This document shows, piece by piece, positions 1 through 8,375 of a stretch of 64,000 bases of DNA; within the stretch, counting starts at the first letter, position 1; each line of letters starts with the position of its first letter. Origin of the DNA: JADLGL01 sp050184415 (GTDB lineage Bacteria > Pseudomonadota > Alphaproteobacteria > Rhizobiales > Kaistiaceae); the NCBI GenBank assembly GCA_050184415.1, contig JBFXAJ010000017.1, forward strand, positions 1 to 64,000, written 5' to 3'. The notes beneath the pieces are model-generated. The model was given only the letters and a program-made list of their open reading frames with translations. It searched no databases and was not told the DNA's origin. A program made the translations under genes and the position numbers.

Positions 1-14
1 CGCGGCTCGATCCG

Positions 15-37
15 ACCTCTCCCCACCGGGGAGAGGT
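15..37. repeat. Palindromic intergenic repeat, copy 1
   Basis: Inverted repeat with 10-bp arms ACCTCTCCCC and GGGGAGAGGT around the three bases ACC. The same arms occur twice more, at 18875-18897 and 18993-19015, with GGC in the centre. It lies just past the 3' end of the leftward solute-receptor gene, so it may also act as a transcript end, but no T-run follows. Confidence 0.7.
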
Positions 38-82
38 GAAGACGGCGTTCCCCTGCTGAGCCCAGCCGCCGTCGCGTGGCGG

Positions 83-1159
83 CTACCCCAGCGCGCTGCC
101 CCTTGCGGCGATGTAGCGGCCTTCGCCGATCTCGGTCCAGCCGCGCACGGTGTCCCGCGCCGCGTAGTAGGAATCGTGGATGCGCTGGCCGAGTTCGTCG
201 GTGGCGGCGGCCGCGGCGACCTCGGGGCCGATCTCGGCGATGGCGGCCAGCACGTCTTCGGGGAAGGCCGTCACCGTGACGCCCGCGTCCCGGAGCGACG
301 CGAGCGCGATGCCGCTCTGGTAGCGGTACTCGGCGAGCATCAGATCGTGCTCGGCCTGCGCTGCTGCCGAGAAGGCGGCCTTGTCGGCATCTGCGAGCGC
401 GTCCCATACGCCGGCATTCACGCCGAGAGTGATGGCGCCGCAGCCTTCGACGAGGCTCGGATAGTAGTAGTTCGTCGCGGCGTCCTCGATGCCGATGGCG
501 CCGTCGTTCCACGGACCGACCCAGTCGGCGCCGTCGAGACGGCCGTCCTGGAGGGCGCCGAGGATCTCGTTGGCGGGGAGGGTGATGACGTTCATCCCGA
601 GCCGCCGCCACACCTCGCCGCCGAGGCCCGGCATGCGGAAATTGCGGCCAGCGAGGTCCGCCACCGACGCGATCGGCGCCTTGAACCAGCCACCCATCTG
701 GGCACCGGTGTTGCCGACGAGGAGCGGCTGCACGCCGAGGCCGCGCGCGAGTTCGGTCCAGAGGTCCCCGCCTTCACCGAAGGCGATCCACGCCGCGAAT
801 TCGGTCGCCGTCATGCCGAGCGGGGCATTGGTGAAGAAGTTGAGCGCTGGGTGGAGCGCCGCATAATAGTAGTCCGGCGCGTGGTAGAGGTCGGCCCGGC
901 CGTCGGCGACCGCGGCGTACTCCTCGAGCGGCGGAACGAGTTGCCCGGCGCCGTTGATCTGGATCGTGATCCGCCCGCCGGTGATCGCCTCGATCCGTGC
1001 CGCGAAGCGCGAGGCGCCGCTGGCGAGGCCGGGAAAGTCGACGGTCCAGGGCATGACGAGGCGAAGCTCGGTCCGCCCTTGCGCGATCGCCGGTGCCGCA
1101 AGCGCGCCAGCGCTGGCCGCGACGACACCGGCGCCGCGGATGAAGGTACGACGGTCCAT
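83..1159 (-). CDS. TRAP transporter solute-binding protein (DctP family, TakP-like)
   Basis: Periplasmic receptor of a tripartite ATP-independent transporter; it delivers an organic acid to DctQM-type membrane subunits, which are not in the window. The 358-residue protein starts MDRRTFIRG, a twin-arginine signal ending near PAIAQG, so it is probably exported folded. The central part (MGGWFKAPI, FRMPGLGG, DWVGPWND, NYYYPSLVEG) resembles the alpha-keto-acid receptor TakP, as judged by memory of the family. The start is set at the ATG preceded by CGGAGAAATAC; an upstream in-frame start would put residues ahead of the Tat motif. It is the last gene of a leftward run after the PhzF gene (69 bp gap). 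The substrate is unproven. Confidence 0.85.
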   Translation of the reverse strand: MDRRTFIRGAGVVAASAGALAAPAIAQGRTELRLVMPWTVDFPGLASGASRFAARIEAITGGRITIQINGAGQLVPPLEEYAAVADGRADLYHAPDYYYAALHPALNFFTNAPLGMTATEFAAWIAFGEGGDLWTELARGLGVQPLLVGNTGAQMGGWFKAPIASVADLAGRNFRMPGLGGEVWRRLGMNVITLPANEILGALQDGRLDGADWVGPWNDGAIGIEDAATNYYYPSLVEGCGAITLGVNAGVWDALADADKAAFSAAAQAEHDLMLAEYRYQSGIALASLRDAGVTVTAFPEDVLAAIAEIGPEVAAAAATDELGQRIHDSYYAARDTVRGWTEIGEGRYIAARGSALG

Positions 1160-1228
1160 GTATTTCTCCGGGATGAAATGCGGTCGGAACGGGTACGCGA
1201 GTGTCACCAGGACGCCGCCTTTGCGTCC

Positions 1229-2116
1229 TCAGAGGTTCAGCGTTCCCTCTGCCACGATGATCGTATCGCCGCCAAGCCGGATTCGGGCGATGACGGCGCC
1301 TTCCACGTCGACCTCGAGGTGGAGGAGGCTCGGGCGGCCCATCTCAAAACCCTGCTCGATGATGAAGGCGTGGCTGCCGTCGGGATGGGCGTCGAAGCGG
1401 TGGATCACGCCGGCGAAGCCGACCGCCGCCGATCCGGTGGCCGGATCCTCGGCAATGCCGAGATGCGGGGCGAACATCCGCGCGTGGAACTGCCGCGCGA
1501 CCGACGCGGTCTCGCGCGTGTAGACATAGGCAGGCGACGTGCCGAAGGCGGCCCGCCAGACGGCGGTCTGCGGCGCGACGCGAGCGATGGTCTCAAGGTT
1601 GCGGACCGGCACGAAGACATGCGGCACGCCGGAATCGTAGCCGGACGGGATATGGTTCTCGAAGCCGAGGTCGACGGGGAGAAGGCCGAGTGCCGAGGCG
1701 ATGACCTCATGGTCGGCGACGGCAAGGGGTGAGGGCAGGCGGGGCGCGTCGAACCGGGCATGACCGCCGCCGTCCCGCCGCTGTACGAAGCAGCGCACGG
1801 CGCCGATCTTCTCCTCGAGGATCAGGAGCGCATCCGCGTCCATCGCGTGCCCGCGCTCGACCGCCAGCGCAACGGCCGTCCCGACCGTGGGATGGCCGGC
1901 GAAAGGCAGCTCGCTCTTCGGCGTGAAGATGCGGAGCTTTGCGGTGTGGACCGGATTGTCGGGCGGGAGGACGAACACCGTTTCCGACAGGTTGAACTCG
2001 GCAGCGATGCTTTGCATCGCCGCGTCGGAGAGGCTCTCGCCGTCGAGCACGACGGCGAGGGAGTTTCCTTCGAGCGGAGTGGCGGTGAAGACGTCGAGGA
2101 TGAGATAGCGGCGCAT
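1229..2116 (-). CDS. PhzF family isomerase/epimerase
   Basis: PhzF-fold protein of 295 residues, the family's usual length. Diagnostic stretches are the N-terminal LDVFTATPLEGNSLAVV, FNLSETVFVLPP (carrying the conserved catalytic Glu), FAGHPTVGTA, and AEDPATGSAAVG in the second half. Members catalyse cofactor-independent isomerisations; the physiological substrate of most, including this one, is unknown, and no phenazine genes are nearby. The start is the ATG preceded by GGAGGTGAGC, an excellent ribosome-binding site; a longer reading frame upstream has no such signal. It is co-directional with ilvC upstream (80 bp) and the TRAP receptor downstream. Confidence 0.92.
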   Translation of the reverse strand: MRRYLILDVFTATPLEGNSLAVVLDGESLSDAAMQSIAAEFNLSETVFVLPPDNPVHTAKLRIFTPKSELPFAGHPTVGTAVALAVERGHAMDADALLILEEKIGAVRCFVQRRDGGGHARFDAPRLPSPLAVADHEVIASALGLLPVDLGFENHIPSGYDSGVPHVFVPVRNLETIARVAPQTAVWRAAFGTSPAYVYTRETASVARQFHARMFAPHLGIAEDPATGSAAVGFAGVIHRFDAHPDGSHAFIIEQGFEMGRPSLLHLEVDVEGAVIARIRLGGDTIIVAEGTLNL

Positions 2117-2131
2117 GCTCACCTCCGTGAG

Positions 2132-2152
2132 CGGCAGTCGGCAATCGGCAGT
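2132..2152. repeat. Three 7-bp tandem repeats
   Basis: CGGCAGT, CGGCAAT and CGGCAGT stand head to tail in the gap between ilvC and the PhzF gene. Complementary CTGCCG and ACTGCCG copies lie at about 2169-2192, so the transcript of this gap could fold on itself. It may be a small intergenic repeat or an intra-operon RNA hairpin; no function can be shown. Confidence 0.5.
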
Positions 2153-2196
2153 CGCGAGACGTACGCCTGCCGCCTGCCGATCCCCACTGCCGTCCC

Positions 2197-3216
2197 CTAG
2201 TTCTTCGCCTTGTCGACCAGCTTGTTGGCGCCAATCCACGGCATCATGCCGCGGAGGCGGACGCCGACTTCCTCGATCGGGTGAGCGTCGTTGAGGCGGC
2301 GGGTGGCCTTGAACATCGGGAGGCCCGCCTTGTACTCGCGCATCCATTCCGAGGTGAACTTGCCGGTCTGGATGTCCTTGAGCACGTTCCGCATCTCGTC
2401 CTTGGTCTTGGACGTGATGATGCGGGGGCCGGTGACGTACTCGCCGAACTCGGCGGTGTTCGAGATCGAGTAGTTCATGTTGGCGATGCCGCCCTCATAG
2501 ATGAGGTCGACGATGAGCTTCACCTCGTGGAGGCACTCGAAATAGGCCATCTCGGGCGCGTAGCCGGCCTCGACCAGGGTCTCGAAGCCGTTGCGGATCA
2601 GCTCGACGAGGCCGCCGCAGAGCACGGCCTGCTCGCCAAAGAGATCGGTCTCGCATTCCTCGCGGAACGTCGTCTCGATCACGCCCGAACGGCCGCCGCC
2701 GATCGCCGAGGCGTACGAGAGCGCGATGTCATGGGCATTGCCCGACGGATCCTGCGCGATCGCGATCAGGCACGGCACGCCGCCGCCCTTCTTGTACTCG
2801 CCGCGCACGGTGTGGCCGGGGCCTTTCGGCGCGATCATGATCACGTCGACGGTCGCCTTCGGCTCGATCAGGTTGAAGTGGATGTTGAGGCCGTGGGCGA
2901 AGGCGAGCGCGGCGCCGTCACGGATGTGGGGCGCGATCTCGGCCTTGTAGAGGTCGGACTGCAACTCGTCCGGGACGAGGATCATCAGGAGGTCGGCCCA
3001 CTTCGCGGCATCGGCGACCGACATCACCTTGAACCCCGCGCCTTCGGCCTTGGCGGCGGTTGCCGAGCCGGGGCGGAGCGCAATCGCGACATCCGGAACG
3101 CCGGAGTCCTTGAGGTTCTGGGCGTGCGCGTGGCCCTGGCTGCCATAGCCGACGATGGCGACCTTCTTTGATTTGATCAGATTGAGGTCGGCATCGCGAT
3201 CGTAATAGACGCGCAT
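2197..3216 (-). CDS. ilvC: Ketol-acid reductoisomerase (class I)
   Basis: Second common step of Val/Leu/Ile synthesis: NADPH-dependent alkyl migration and reduction of acetolactate or acetohydroxybutyrate in the cytoplasm. The 339-residue length is that of the short class I enzyme. The nucleotide-binding motif GYGSQGHAHAQNL is at residues 18-30; the knotted C-terminal domain has the acidic metal ligands in FGEQAVLCGG and YFECLHEVKLIVDLIYEGG. The start (MRVYYDRDADL) has GAAGGAACACCG before it. It belongs with ilvB, ilvN and leuA elsewhere in the window but is not in their operon. No leader peptide was found in the 151 bp upstream. Confidence 0.98.
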   Translation of the reverse strand: MRVYYDRDADLNLIKSKKVAIVGYGSQGHAHAQNLKDSGVPDVAIALRPGSATAAKAEGAGFKVMSVADAAKWADLLMILVPDELQSDLYKAEIAPHIRDGAALAFAHGLNIHFNLIEPKATVDVIMIAPKGPGHTVRGEYKKGGGVPCLIAIAQDPSGNAHDIALSYASAIGGGRSGVIETTFREECETDLFGEQAVLCGGLVELIRNGFETLVEAGYAPEMAYFECLHEVKLIVDLIYEGGIANMNYSISNTAEFGEYVTGPRIITSKTKDEMRNVLKDIQTGKFTSEWMREYKAGLPMFKATRRLNDAHPIEEVGVRLRGMMPWIGANKLVDKAKN

Positions 3217-3367
3217 CGGTGTTCCTTCGGAGTGGGGCGGGCGGCCGAGGAAACGGCGGCGCCGGATGGAAATTCGGGCGTTTCTATCGGCGGGTGGGGG
3301 CTCATGCAATGGCGGGGGCGGGTGGGGCTGGTCGCAGGCTCGCGGGTGGCGGCTGCGCGCCGCCTCG

Positions 3368-3886
3368 CTAGTCCTTCCTCCGCCGCGTCATGAAGGCGAG
3401 GCCGTCGGTCGACGTGGAGCCGCGGAGGCGGGCCAGCATCTTGGCGATCGTGCGCTCGACGCTGTCGGGACGCTTGAGGTTGTTGATGTAGCGCTGGATC
3501 TCGCTGCGGCGCGACGGCGGCAACGCCTCGAAGGCTGCCCTTGCCTCCGGCTCGGCGTCCAGCGCGGCGGCGAATTCGGGACGCATCGGGGTGACGCGCG
3601 GTTCGGTGTCCTGCGCCAGACCGACCGTCACGCTGTCGCCGACATCCTTGCCGGCGGCCTTTCGCATATCGCCGTGGAGGAACAGGCGGTACCTGCCGCC
3701 GCCGAGCGGCACGAGGTTGGCCGGGAAGGGATGGCCGTCGACGGTCGCGATGACCTTGATGTAGCCGGGACCGCCCAATGCGGCGCTGATCGCCTCCGGC
3801 ACGTCGACATAGGGGTTGATGCCGACTTTGAGGATGGTCGTCGCGAAGGCGTGCGCGGCGGGAGGAGCGGTCGAGGGCCTGCCCAT
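3368..3886 (-). CDS. DUF1905 / YdeI-like protein
   Basis: A 172-residue protein in two parts: an N-terminal DUF1905-type beta barrel (about residues 15-95, with VPEAISAALGG, VIATVDGHPFPANLVP and RLFLHGDMRKAAGKDVGD) and a C-terminal YdeI/OmpD-associated segment (about 110-165, with PEFAAALDAEPEARAAFEALPPSRR split here as PEFAAALDAEPEA then FEALPPSRRSEIQRYI). The C-terminal type is sometimes annotated as bacteriocin-protection, but the biochemical role is unknown. It sits 18 bp after the DUF2461 gene and reads toward ilvC, so the three may be cotranscribed. Confidence 0.85.
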   Translation of the reverse strand: MGRPSTAPPAAHAFATTILKVGINPYVDVPEAISAALGGPGYIKVIATVDGHPFPANLVPLGGGRYRLFLHGDMRKAAGKDVGDSVTVGLAQDTEPRVTPMRPEFAAALDAEPEARAAFEALPPSRRSEIQRYINNLKRPDSVERTIAKMLARLRGSTSTDGLAFMTRRRKD

Positions 3887-3904
3887 CGTTCCACCGGCCG
3901 GCGC

Positions 3905-4615
3905 CTACGGCGCCATGCCCAACGCCTTCCAGCCGAAATCGAGGAGCGGGCGGCCGCGCTCGGCGAACTTGAAGATGCGGTCGGCGAGTTTTGGAGTCGT
4001 GACGAGCGCCTCGTCGATCGGCTCCTCGACGATGAACGACTTCAGCCGGATCGCGCCTTCGACGGGGCTGCCTTTCATTTCCTCGAAGCCGCGCGGGACG
4101 CGAGAGAGGGCGCTCTCGGTGCCGAGGGCAAGCTTGTTCTTCTTTAGCGCCGCCTCCATCGCCTGGAACGCCTTCGGATCGCGCTGGATGCTGGTCCGGA
4201 TGGTGTTGAGCTGCGCCGGCTCCGGATTGTGGAAGCCGACGGCGACGAACGAGCCGGTCGGCGATCCCTCCCACTCGGCGATGCCGGGCGGGGCGATATG
4301 GATGTAGACGAGTCCGGGTCCCTGCTTGTCGCCGGACGAGGTCAGCACCGCGCCGGCGTGGGTCTGGTAGGGCCGCTTGTCCTTCGCGAAGCGGACGTCG
4401 CGGTGGATGCGGAAGAGGGTGCCCTTGCCGCCCCGGAGCGGGATCCCGGCCCTCTCGAAGCGCTCGCTGAGGTCTTCCACGAGGTCGAGCGTGGGGCCTT
4501 TCACCTGCGTCTCGTAGAGTTCCTTGTTCTCATTGAACCAGTCGCGGTTCTGGTGGAACGCGAGCGCCTTGAAGAAGCCGATCGTGTCGGGCCCGAAGCC
4601 CTTGAATCGCGCCAA
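3905..4615 (-). CDS. DUF2461 family protein (TIGR02453 type)
   Basis: Cytoplasmic protein of about 236 residues. The family signature is clear: FFKALAFHQNRDWFNENKELYE near the start (seen as FFKALAFHQNRDWF followed by ENKELYE), FRIHRDVRFAKDKRPYQTH, and GLVYIHIAPPG. The function of the family is not established. Three in-frame starts compete: TTG at 4654, GTG at 4621 and TTG at 4615. The last is chosen because the purine run GAGGGGGG lies six bases before it. The choice changes only a dozen N-terminal residues. Confidence 0.88.
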   Translation of the reverse strand: MARFKGFGPDTIGFFKALAFHQNRDWFNENKELYETQVKGPTLDLVEDLSERFERAGIPLRGGKGTLFRIHRDVRFAKDKRPYQTHAGAVLTSSGDKQGPGLVYIHIAPPGIAEWEGSPTGSFVAVGFHNPEPAQLNTIRTSIQRDPKAFQAMEAALKKNKLALGTESALSRVPRGFEEMKGSPVEGAIRLKSFIVEEPIDEALVTTPKLADRIFKFAERGRPLLDFGWKALGMAP

Positions 4616-4706
4616 GATCACCCCCCCTCGCACCGACACCGCGATTTGTAGCAAAGCCGGCGGTGTCGGTAAACGAAAGCGGAACGGCTGGGCGCGGCCT
4701 CAATTG

Positions 4707-4734
4707 GTCGAAGTCGAAAACATCCGACTTCGAC
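4707..4734 (-). terminator. Hairpin at the end of the GlsB-type gene
   Basis: Perfect 10-bp arms GTCGAAGTCG and CGACTTCGAC around an 8-base loop; one arm touches the stop codon of the small membrane protein gene. On the leftward transcript there is no strong T-run, so it may end transcription only partly, or protect the 3' end. Confidence 0.55.
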
Positions 4735-4988
4735 TAAGCGCGGCGTCGCGTAAGGGCGCCCCAGACCAGGAGGATGATGACGGCCCCCACCACGGAGCCG
4801 ATGAGACCCGCGCTGTCGTCTGGGCCGTACCAGCCGATCGCCTGGCCGAGCCAGGTCGCGAGGACGGCGCCGACGATGCCGAGGATGGTTGTCAGGATGA
4901 AGCCGCTCGGCTCGTTGGGACCGGGGATCAGGAACTTCGCGATGACGCCGGCGACGAAGCCGATGACGATTGCCCAGACGAAGCTCAT
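4734..4988 (-). CDS. GlsB/YeaQ/YmgE family small membrane protein
   Basis: An 84-residue inner-membrane protein with three hydrophobic segments (roughly residues 2-22, 31-50 and 60-77). GFVAGVIAKFLIPGPNEPSG followed by the TTILGIVGAVLATWLGQ segment is the family's typical glycine-rich pattern. Family members are induced by stress in enterobacteria; the function is unknown. It follows a DUF1579-like gene after 15 bp and probably shares its transcript, forming part of a small-protein cluster (with YidB and DUF4893) that looks envelope- or stress-related. Confidence 0.92.
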   Translation of the reverse strand: MSFVWAIVIGFVAGVIAKFLIPGPNEPSGFILTTILGIVGAVLATWLGQAIGWYGPDDSAGLIGSVVGAVIILLVWGALTRRRA

Positions 4989-5003
4989 TGCGTGCGTGTC
5001 CCC

Positions 5004-5489
5004 TCAGCCGATGCGGGATGCGGTGATGTCGTAAGGCGCGTTGATGGCCGGGTCCGCGCCGGGATTGGGCCGCCAGCCGCCGGAGAAGCTCCTGCCGTCG
5101 GCGGCAAAGGTGCCGGTGAACTTCGCGTCCATCGCGCCGTATTTGACGGCGATCGTGATGCTGTCGCCCTGGATGTCCCATTGGTAGGGGAGCGGCTCCG
5201 GCGACATGTTGGAGTAGACGGTCGAGGCGAATGTTTTCATCTTCGGCGAAAAGCCGATCAGCTCGTGGCTTTTGATCGGCAGGCCGTCATAGTCCATGTC
5301 CATGTCCTGCTGCAGGAAGAAGCTGCTGCCGTTGTGACCGAGCCACTTGAAGGTGGTCATGCCGGTGATGGTGTCCTCCGCGGCGCCGACCGGGCGCCCC
5401 TTCATCTCCCAGACGCCCACGAGGCGTTCGAGACGCCTGAGCGCGGGATCCGGGGACGGGATATCGGGTCCGATTTTGTTATCCGCCAT
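5004..5489 (-). CDS. DUF1579-like protein
   Basis: A 161-residue protein without signal peptide. The pattern of a short lead-in, LERLVGVWEMKG, ITGMTTFKWLG and FFLQQDMDMDYDG, then IGFSPKMKTFASTVYSNM and a late DITASRIG fits the lipocalin-like DUF1579 and related families that fold as a small beta barrel. No catalytic residues can be named. The start is the ATG preceded by GAGGAGCAAGCC. It lies 10 bp downstream of the yidB-type gene and 15 bp upstream of the GlsB-type gene. Confidence 0.7.
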   Translation of the reverse strand: MADNKIGPDIPSPDPALRRLERLVGVWEMKGRPVGAAEDTITGMTTFKWLGHNGSSFFLQQDMDMDYDGLPIKSHELIGFSPKMKTFASTVYSNMSPEPLPYQWDIQGDSITIAVKYGAMDAKFTGTFAADGRSFSGGWRPNPGADPAINAPYDITASRIG

Positions 5490-5499
5490 GGCTTGCTCC

Positions 5500-6072
5500 T
5501 CAGGCTGCTGCGGCACCAGTCGCCGGCGGAAGCCGGCCATCGGGCGTCAGCGCATCGACGGCCGTCGGCAGCACCGTCTTCAGCCGGGCGATGAGCTCGG
5601 TGCGACTGAGGCCGGTCTGCCGGGTCAGCTCGTCGATCGTGTCCTCGCCGAGCGCCTCCTCGAGGGCCGGCTCGGTGATGGTCTGATTCGGCCCGACCTC
5701 GATCCACGACTTCGCCTCGGCTTCATGGCCGTTGCCCTTGAAGCGATCGACGAGGTCGTTGAGCCCGCCGCCGATGGCCTCGCGGGGCGAGCTGCCGCCG
5801 CCGAAGAGATTGCCGAGGAAGTCGCCGATGCCGCCGCCGCTCTGGCCTTCGGGTGCGTTCCGGGCGTTGCCGCCAAAGATGTTGCCGAGATTGTCGAAGA
5901 AGCTGCCGCCGGTGCCGGCCGCCGCCCCGGCCGCATCGGGCGGGGTCGGGTCGTTGGCGGCCCCGGCATTGTTGCCGGTCAGCCGGCCGAGCAGCTGACC
6001 GATCTTGTCGCGGTTCTGGTACCCGGCCACCGCCAGCAGCCCGAGAAGGGCAATCATTCGTCCCGACGCCAT
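5500..6072 (-). CDS. YidB family (DUF937) protein
   Basis: A 190-residue protein with a hydrophobic start (MIALLGLLAVAGYQ), a long glycine/asparagine-rich linker (about residues 30-110, with SFFDNLGNIFGGN and FLGNLFGGG) and a C-terminal helical domain (WIEVGPNQTITEPALEEALG, then ELTRQTGLSRTELIARLKTVLP) that matches the YidB/DUF937 fold. That domain is found in small bacterial proteins of unknown role. The start at 6072 is preceded by GAGGAGCGAACG. A much longer open frame continues upstream through the DUF4893 and efflux genes, but it is antisense-like noise. Confidence 0.85.
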   Translation of the reverse strand: MASGRMIALLGLLAVAGYQNRDKIGQLLGRLTGNNAGAANDPTPPDAAGAAAGTGGSFFDNLGNIFGGNARNAPEGQSGGGIGDFLGNLFGGGSSPREAIGGGLNDLVDRFKGNGHEAEAKSWIEVGPNQTITEPALEEALGEDTIDELTRQTGLSRTELIARLKTVLPTAVDALTPDGRLPPATGAAAA

Positions 6073-6175
6073 CGTTCGCTCCTCGATCAGAACATCTGCG
6101 CGTGGGGAACGTGGCGTGCGGAGGTTCGTTCCGCCGCGTGCGGGTCTCGCCCGCGATCGGGGAAGCAACCGAGCG

Positions 6176-6775
6176 CTACCGCACGAACTCGATGAGATCA
6201 TGGTTCGATTCGAAGATCGGCTTCGGCAGCTCGAGGACGAGCCAGCCCGGACCGAGCTGGCGGAGCACGCCCACTTCGTTGCGCTCGGGATCGGCGTCAT
6301 AGGCGAGGGGCTGCTCGCCCGTGTAGTGGCCGGCGCCGACGAACACGAGCTCGCCGGGCATGTCGCCGAGATAGAGCCGGCCGGTGAAGCGCTGCGAGCC
6401 GGTGGTCTTAGCGATGAAATAGCCGTTGGCGTCGCGGCCGATCTCGCAGGCGAAATAGGAATAGATCGTGAGCGGCAGGAGGCCGCCGAGCTTGATCGTG
6501 CGGCAGCGCCAGACGCCGAGGATGTCGTCGAGGCCGCTGTAGGCGGTCGGCGCGTCGGCGAGCTCGACGACCTCAGCGAAATCCGCGGCGACTGCCGCTT
6601 CCTGCAACGCGCCGGCGCGGGTCTCGGCCATGTTGAGGAGACGGTCGGCGTCGAAGGGCGTGACAATCGCCTGCCAGGTCTTGTCGGCCACCCATTCGGC
6701 GGGCGGCGTCTGGGCCAGCGAGGACGCCGGGACGGCGACAAGCGCCGCGAGGAGGAGAGAGGTCGGCAGCCGCAT
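6176..6775 (-). CDS. DUF4893 domain protein, exported
   Basis: A 199-residue protein with a cleavable signal (MRLPTSLLLAALVAVPASSLA then QTPP). The rest matches DUF4893: YSGLDDILGVWRCRTIKLGG, GSQRFTGRLYLGD, GELVFVGAGHY and the end FESNHDLIEFVR. The function is unknown; two conserved cysteines could form a disulfide in the periplasm. An upstream TTG is in frame, but its GGAG serves as the ribosome-binding site for the chosen ATG. It lies 103 bp upstream of yidB, so it may head the small-protein operon. Confidence 0.85.
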   Translation of the reverse strand: MRLPTSLLLAALVAVPASSLAQTPPAEWVADKTWQAIVTPFDADRLLNMAETRAGALQEAAVAADFAEVVELADAPTAYSGLDDILGVWRCRTIKLGGLLPLTIYSYFACEIGRDANGYFIAKTTGSQRFTGRLYLGDMPGELVFVGAGHYTGEQPLAYDADPERNEVGVLRQLGPGWLVLELPKPIFESNHDLIEFVR

Positions 6776-6884
6776 CGGAAGCTCCAAGGGTCACGGATCG
6801 CGGCGGGAGCGTAGTGGTTGCGCGGAAACCTGGAAAGGCGAACGCGCCGCTTGCGGGCGGCGCGTTCGCTGCATGTCGGCCGGG

Positions 6885-8306
6885 CTAGTGCGCGGCGATG
6901 ACCCGGCCGACGGGTGCTCCGGTCTGCCGGCGCGGCAGAGCGAGGGTGAGGACCGACGCGAGGCCCACGATGACGGTCGCGACCCACACCGCCGGAATGA
7001 GGCCGTCCATGTAGGCGGAGGGCGAGGCGTAGGAGCCGTTGCCGGCGAACACCGCCGCGAGGATGGCGACGCCGAAGACGCCGCCGAGCTCGCGGATCGC
7101 GTTGGTCGCACCCGAGGCCTTGCCCTCGTCCTGCGGCTTCACCGAGGAGAGGACGACGGCGGCGACCGGCGCGAAGAAGAGCCCCATGCCGATGCCGGCG
7201 AGGACGAAGCCCGGGACCAGCGTGCTGTAGGCGACCGTCTCGGTCGCGACCGCGGCGAACCAGCCGAGGCCGATCGCCATCAGCGCAAGGCCGGCGGCAA
7301 GGAGCGGGCGGCCGCCGATCCGGCCGGCGAGGAGGCCGGCGATCGGCGCGACGATGGCGGGCATGCCGGTCCAGGCGAGGGTCCGGAGGCCGGCGTCGAG
7401 GGGGCCGTAGCCCTGCACGAGCTGGAAGAACTGCGCGAGCAGGAACACAGCGCCGAAGACGCCGAAGAACATCAGGAACGAGGCGCCATTGGCGACGGCG
7501 AAGGTGCGGTCGCGGAAGAAGTTCAGCGGCAGCATCGGCGATTTCGTGCGCGTCTCCCACCACAGGAAGGCCACCATCAGCACTGCACCGACGCCGATCG
7601 AGCCGAGCACCGTCGCATCCGACCAGCCGCGCTCGTTGCCGTGGATGACGCCCCAGACGATGCCGAGGAGGCCGACGCTGGCCAGGGCAAGGCCGACGAG
7701 GTCGAGGCTGCCGGCCGGGCCGCGGGTCTCGCGAAGGTAGCGGAAGGCGGCGATCGTGGCGACGATGCCGATCGGCACGTTGACCCAGAAGATCCACTGC
7801 CACGAGAGGCCTTCGGCAATCGCGCCGCCGACCAGAGGCCCGATGGCGACGGCAAGGCCGCCGATGCCGCCCCAGGCGCCAAGCGCCAGCGCCCGCCGCT
7901 CCGGCGGCACGGCCGCGGAAAGGATCGTGAGCGTCAGCGGGGTGACGATCGCGCCGCCGACGCCCTGGAGCGCGCGGGCGATGATGAGGGCCTCAGTCGT
8001 ACCCGCCATCGCCGCCCAGGCCGAGCCCGCGGTGAAGATCACGAGGCCGAGGACGAACATCCGGCGCCGGCCGAAGCGGTCGCCGAGCGCGGCGCCGGTG
8101 AGGAGGAGCACAGCGAAGGTGAGCGTATAGGCGTTGACGATCCACTCGAGCTCCGACAGCGAGGCGTCGAGCTCGGCGCGGATGACGGGGAGGGCGGTGG
8201 TCACGACGAGGTTGTCGAGCGCCACCATGAAAAGAGCGACCGACGTGATGACAAAGGTCCAGCCGACGGAGCGGTTGGGACCGGCTGCAGAGCTGACGGA
8301 TGACAT
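6885..8306 (-). CDS. DHA2 family major facilitator (EmrB/QacA-type) efflux transporter
   Basis: Inner-membrane drug/proton antiporter of 473 residues with about 14 membrane spans. Family marks: ALFMVALDNLVVTTALPVI in span 1, GDRFGRRRMF in the span 2-3 loop, RALQGVGGAIVTPLTL (motif B) and GPLVGGAIAEGLSWQWIFW (motif C of the drug-antiporter type). An ATG at 8318 is also in frame, but GGAGACGACA directly precedes the ATG at 8306. An operator-like repeat (8320-8337) abuts the start, and a TetR gene ends 70 bp upstream, so repression by that regulator is likely. The substrate is unknown. Confidence 0.93.
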   Translation of the reverse strand: MSSVSSAAGPNRSVGWTFVITSVALFMVALDNLVVTTALPVIRAELDASLSELEWIVNAYTLTFAVLLLTGAALGDRFGRRRMFVLGLVIFTAGSAWAAMAGTTEALIIARALQGVGGAIVTPLTLTILSAAVPPERRALALGAWGGIGGLAVAIGPLVGGAIAEGLSWQWIFWVNVPIGIVATIAAFRYLRETRGPAGSLDLVGLALASVGLLGIVWGVIHGNERGWSDATVLGSIGVGAVLMVAFLWWETRTKSPMLPLNFFRDRTFAVANGASFLMFFGVFGAVFLLAQFFQLVQGYGPLDAGLRTLAWTGMPAIVAPIAGLLAGRIGGRPLLAAGLALMAIGLGWFAAVATETVAYSTLVPGFVLAGIGMGLFFAPVAAVVLSSVKPQDEGKASGATNAIRELGGVFGVAILAAVFAGNGSYASPSAYMDGLIPAVWVATVIVGLASVLTLALPRRQTGAPVGRVIAAH

Positions 8307-8319
8307 TGTCGTCTCCATG

Positions 8320-8337
8320 TTAGCGATTGATCACTAA
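8320..8337. promoter_or_regulatory. Operator-like inverted repeat before the efflux gene
   Basis: TTAGCGATTGATCACTAA: arms TTAGCGAT and ATCACTAA with one mismatch. The half-site TTAGYG/CRCTAA also occurs at 9122-9141 and 9149-9166, upstream of the tetR gene, but with a 2-base rather than a 6-base centre. Its place right at the efflux start codon suits a repressor site. Confidence 0.65.
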
Positions 8338-8375
8338 GTATAATCCGCGCGGAACGAGCCGCCGCGCGGCAAGGT

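Noticed and set aside
176..1732. 518-codon rightward reading frame
   Set aside because: It lies antisense to the TRAP receptor and PhzF genes, whose families are clear, and has an Arg/Gly/Asp-rich composition typical of shadow frames in GC-rich DNA.
5500..7803. Reading yidB as the end of a 767-residue protein
   Set aside because: The upstream part crosses the DUF4893 and efflux genes in a wrong frame. Only the last 190 residues match YidB, and a good ribosome-binding site precedes their ATG.
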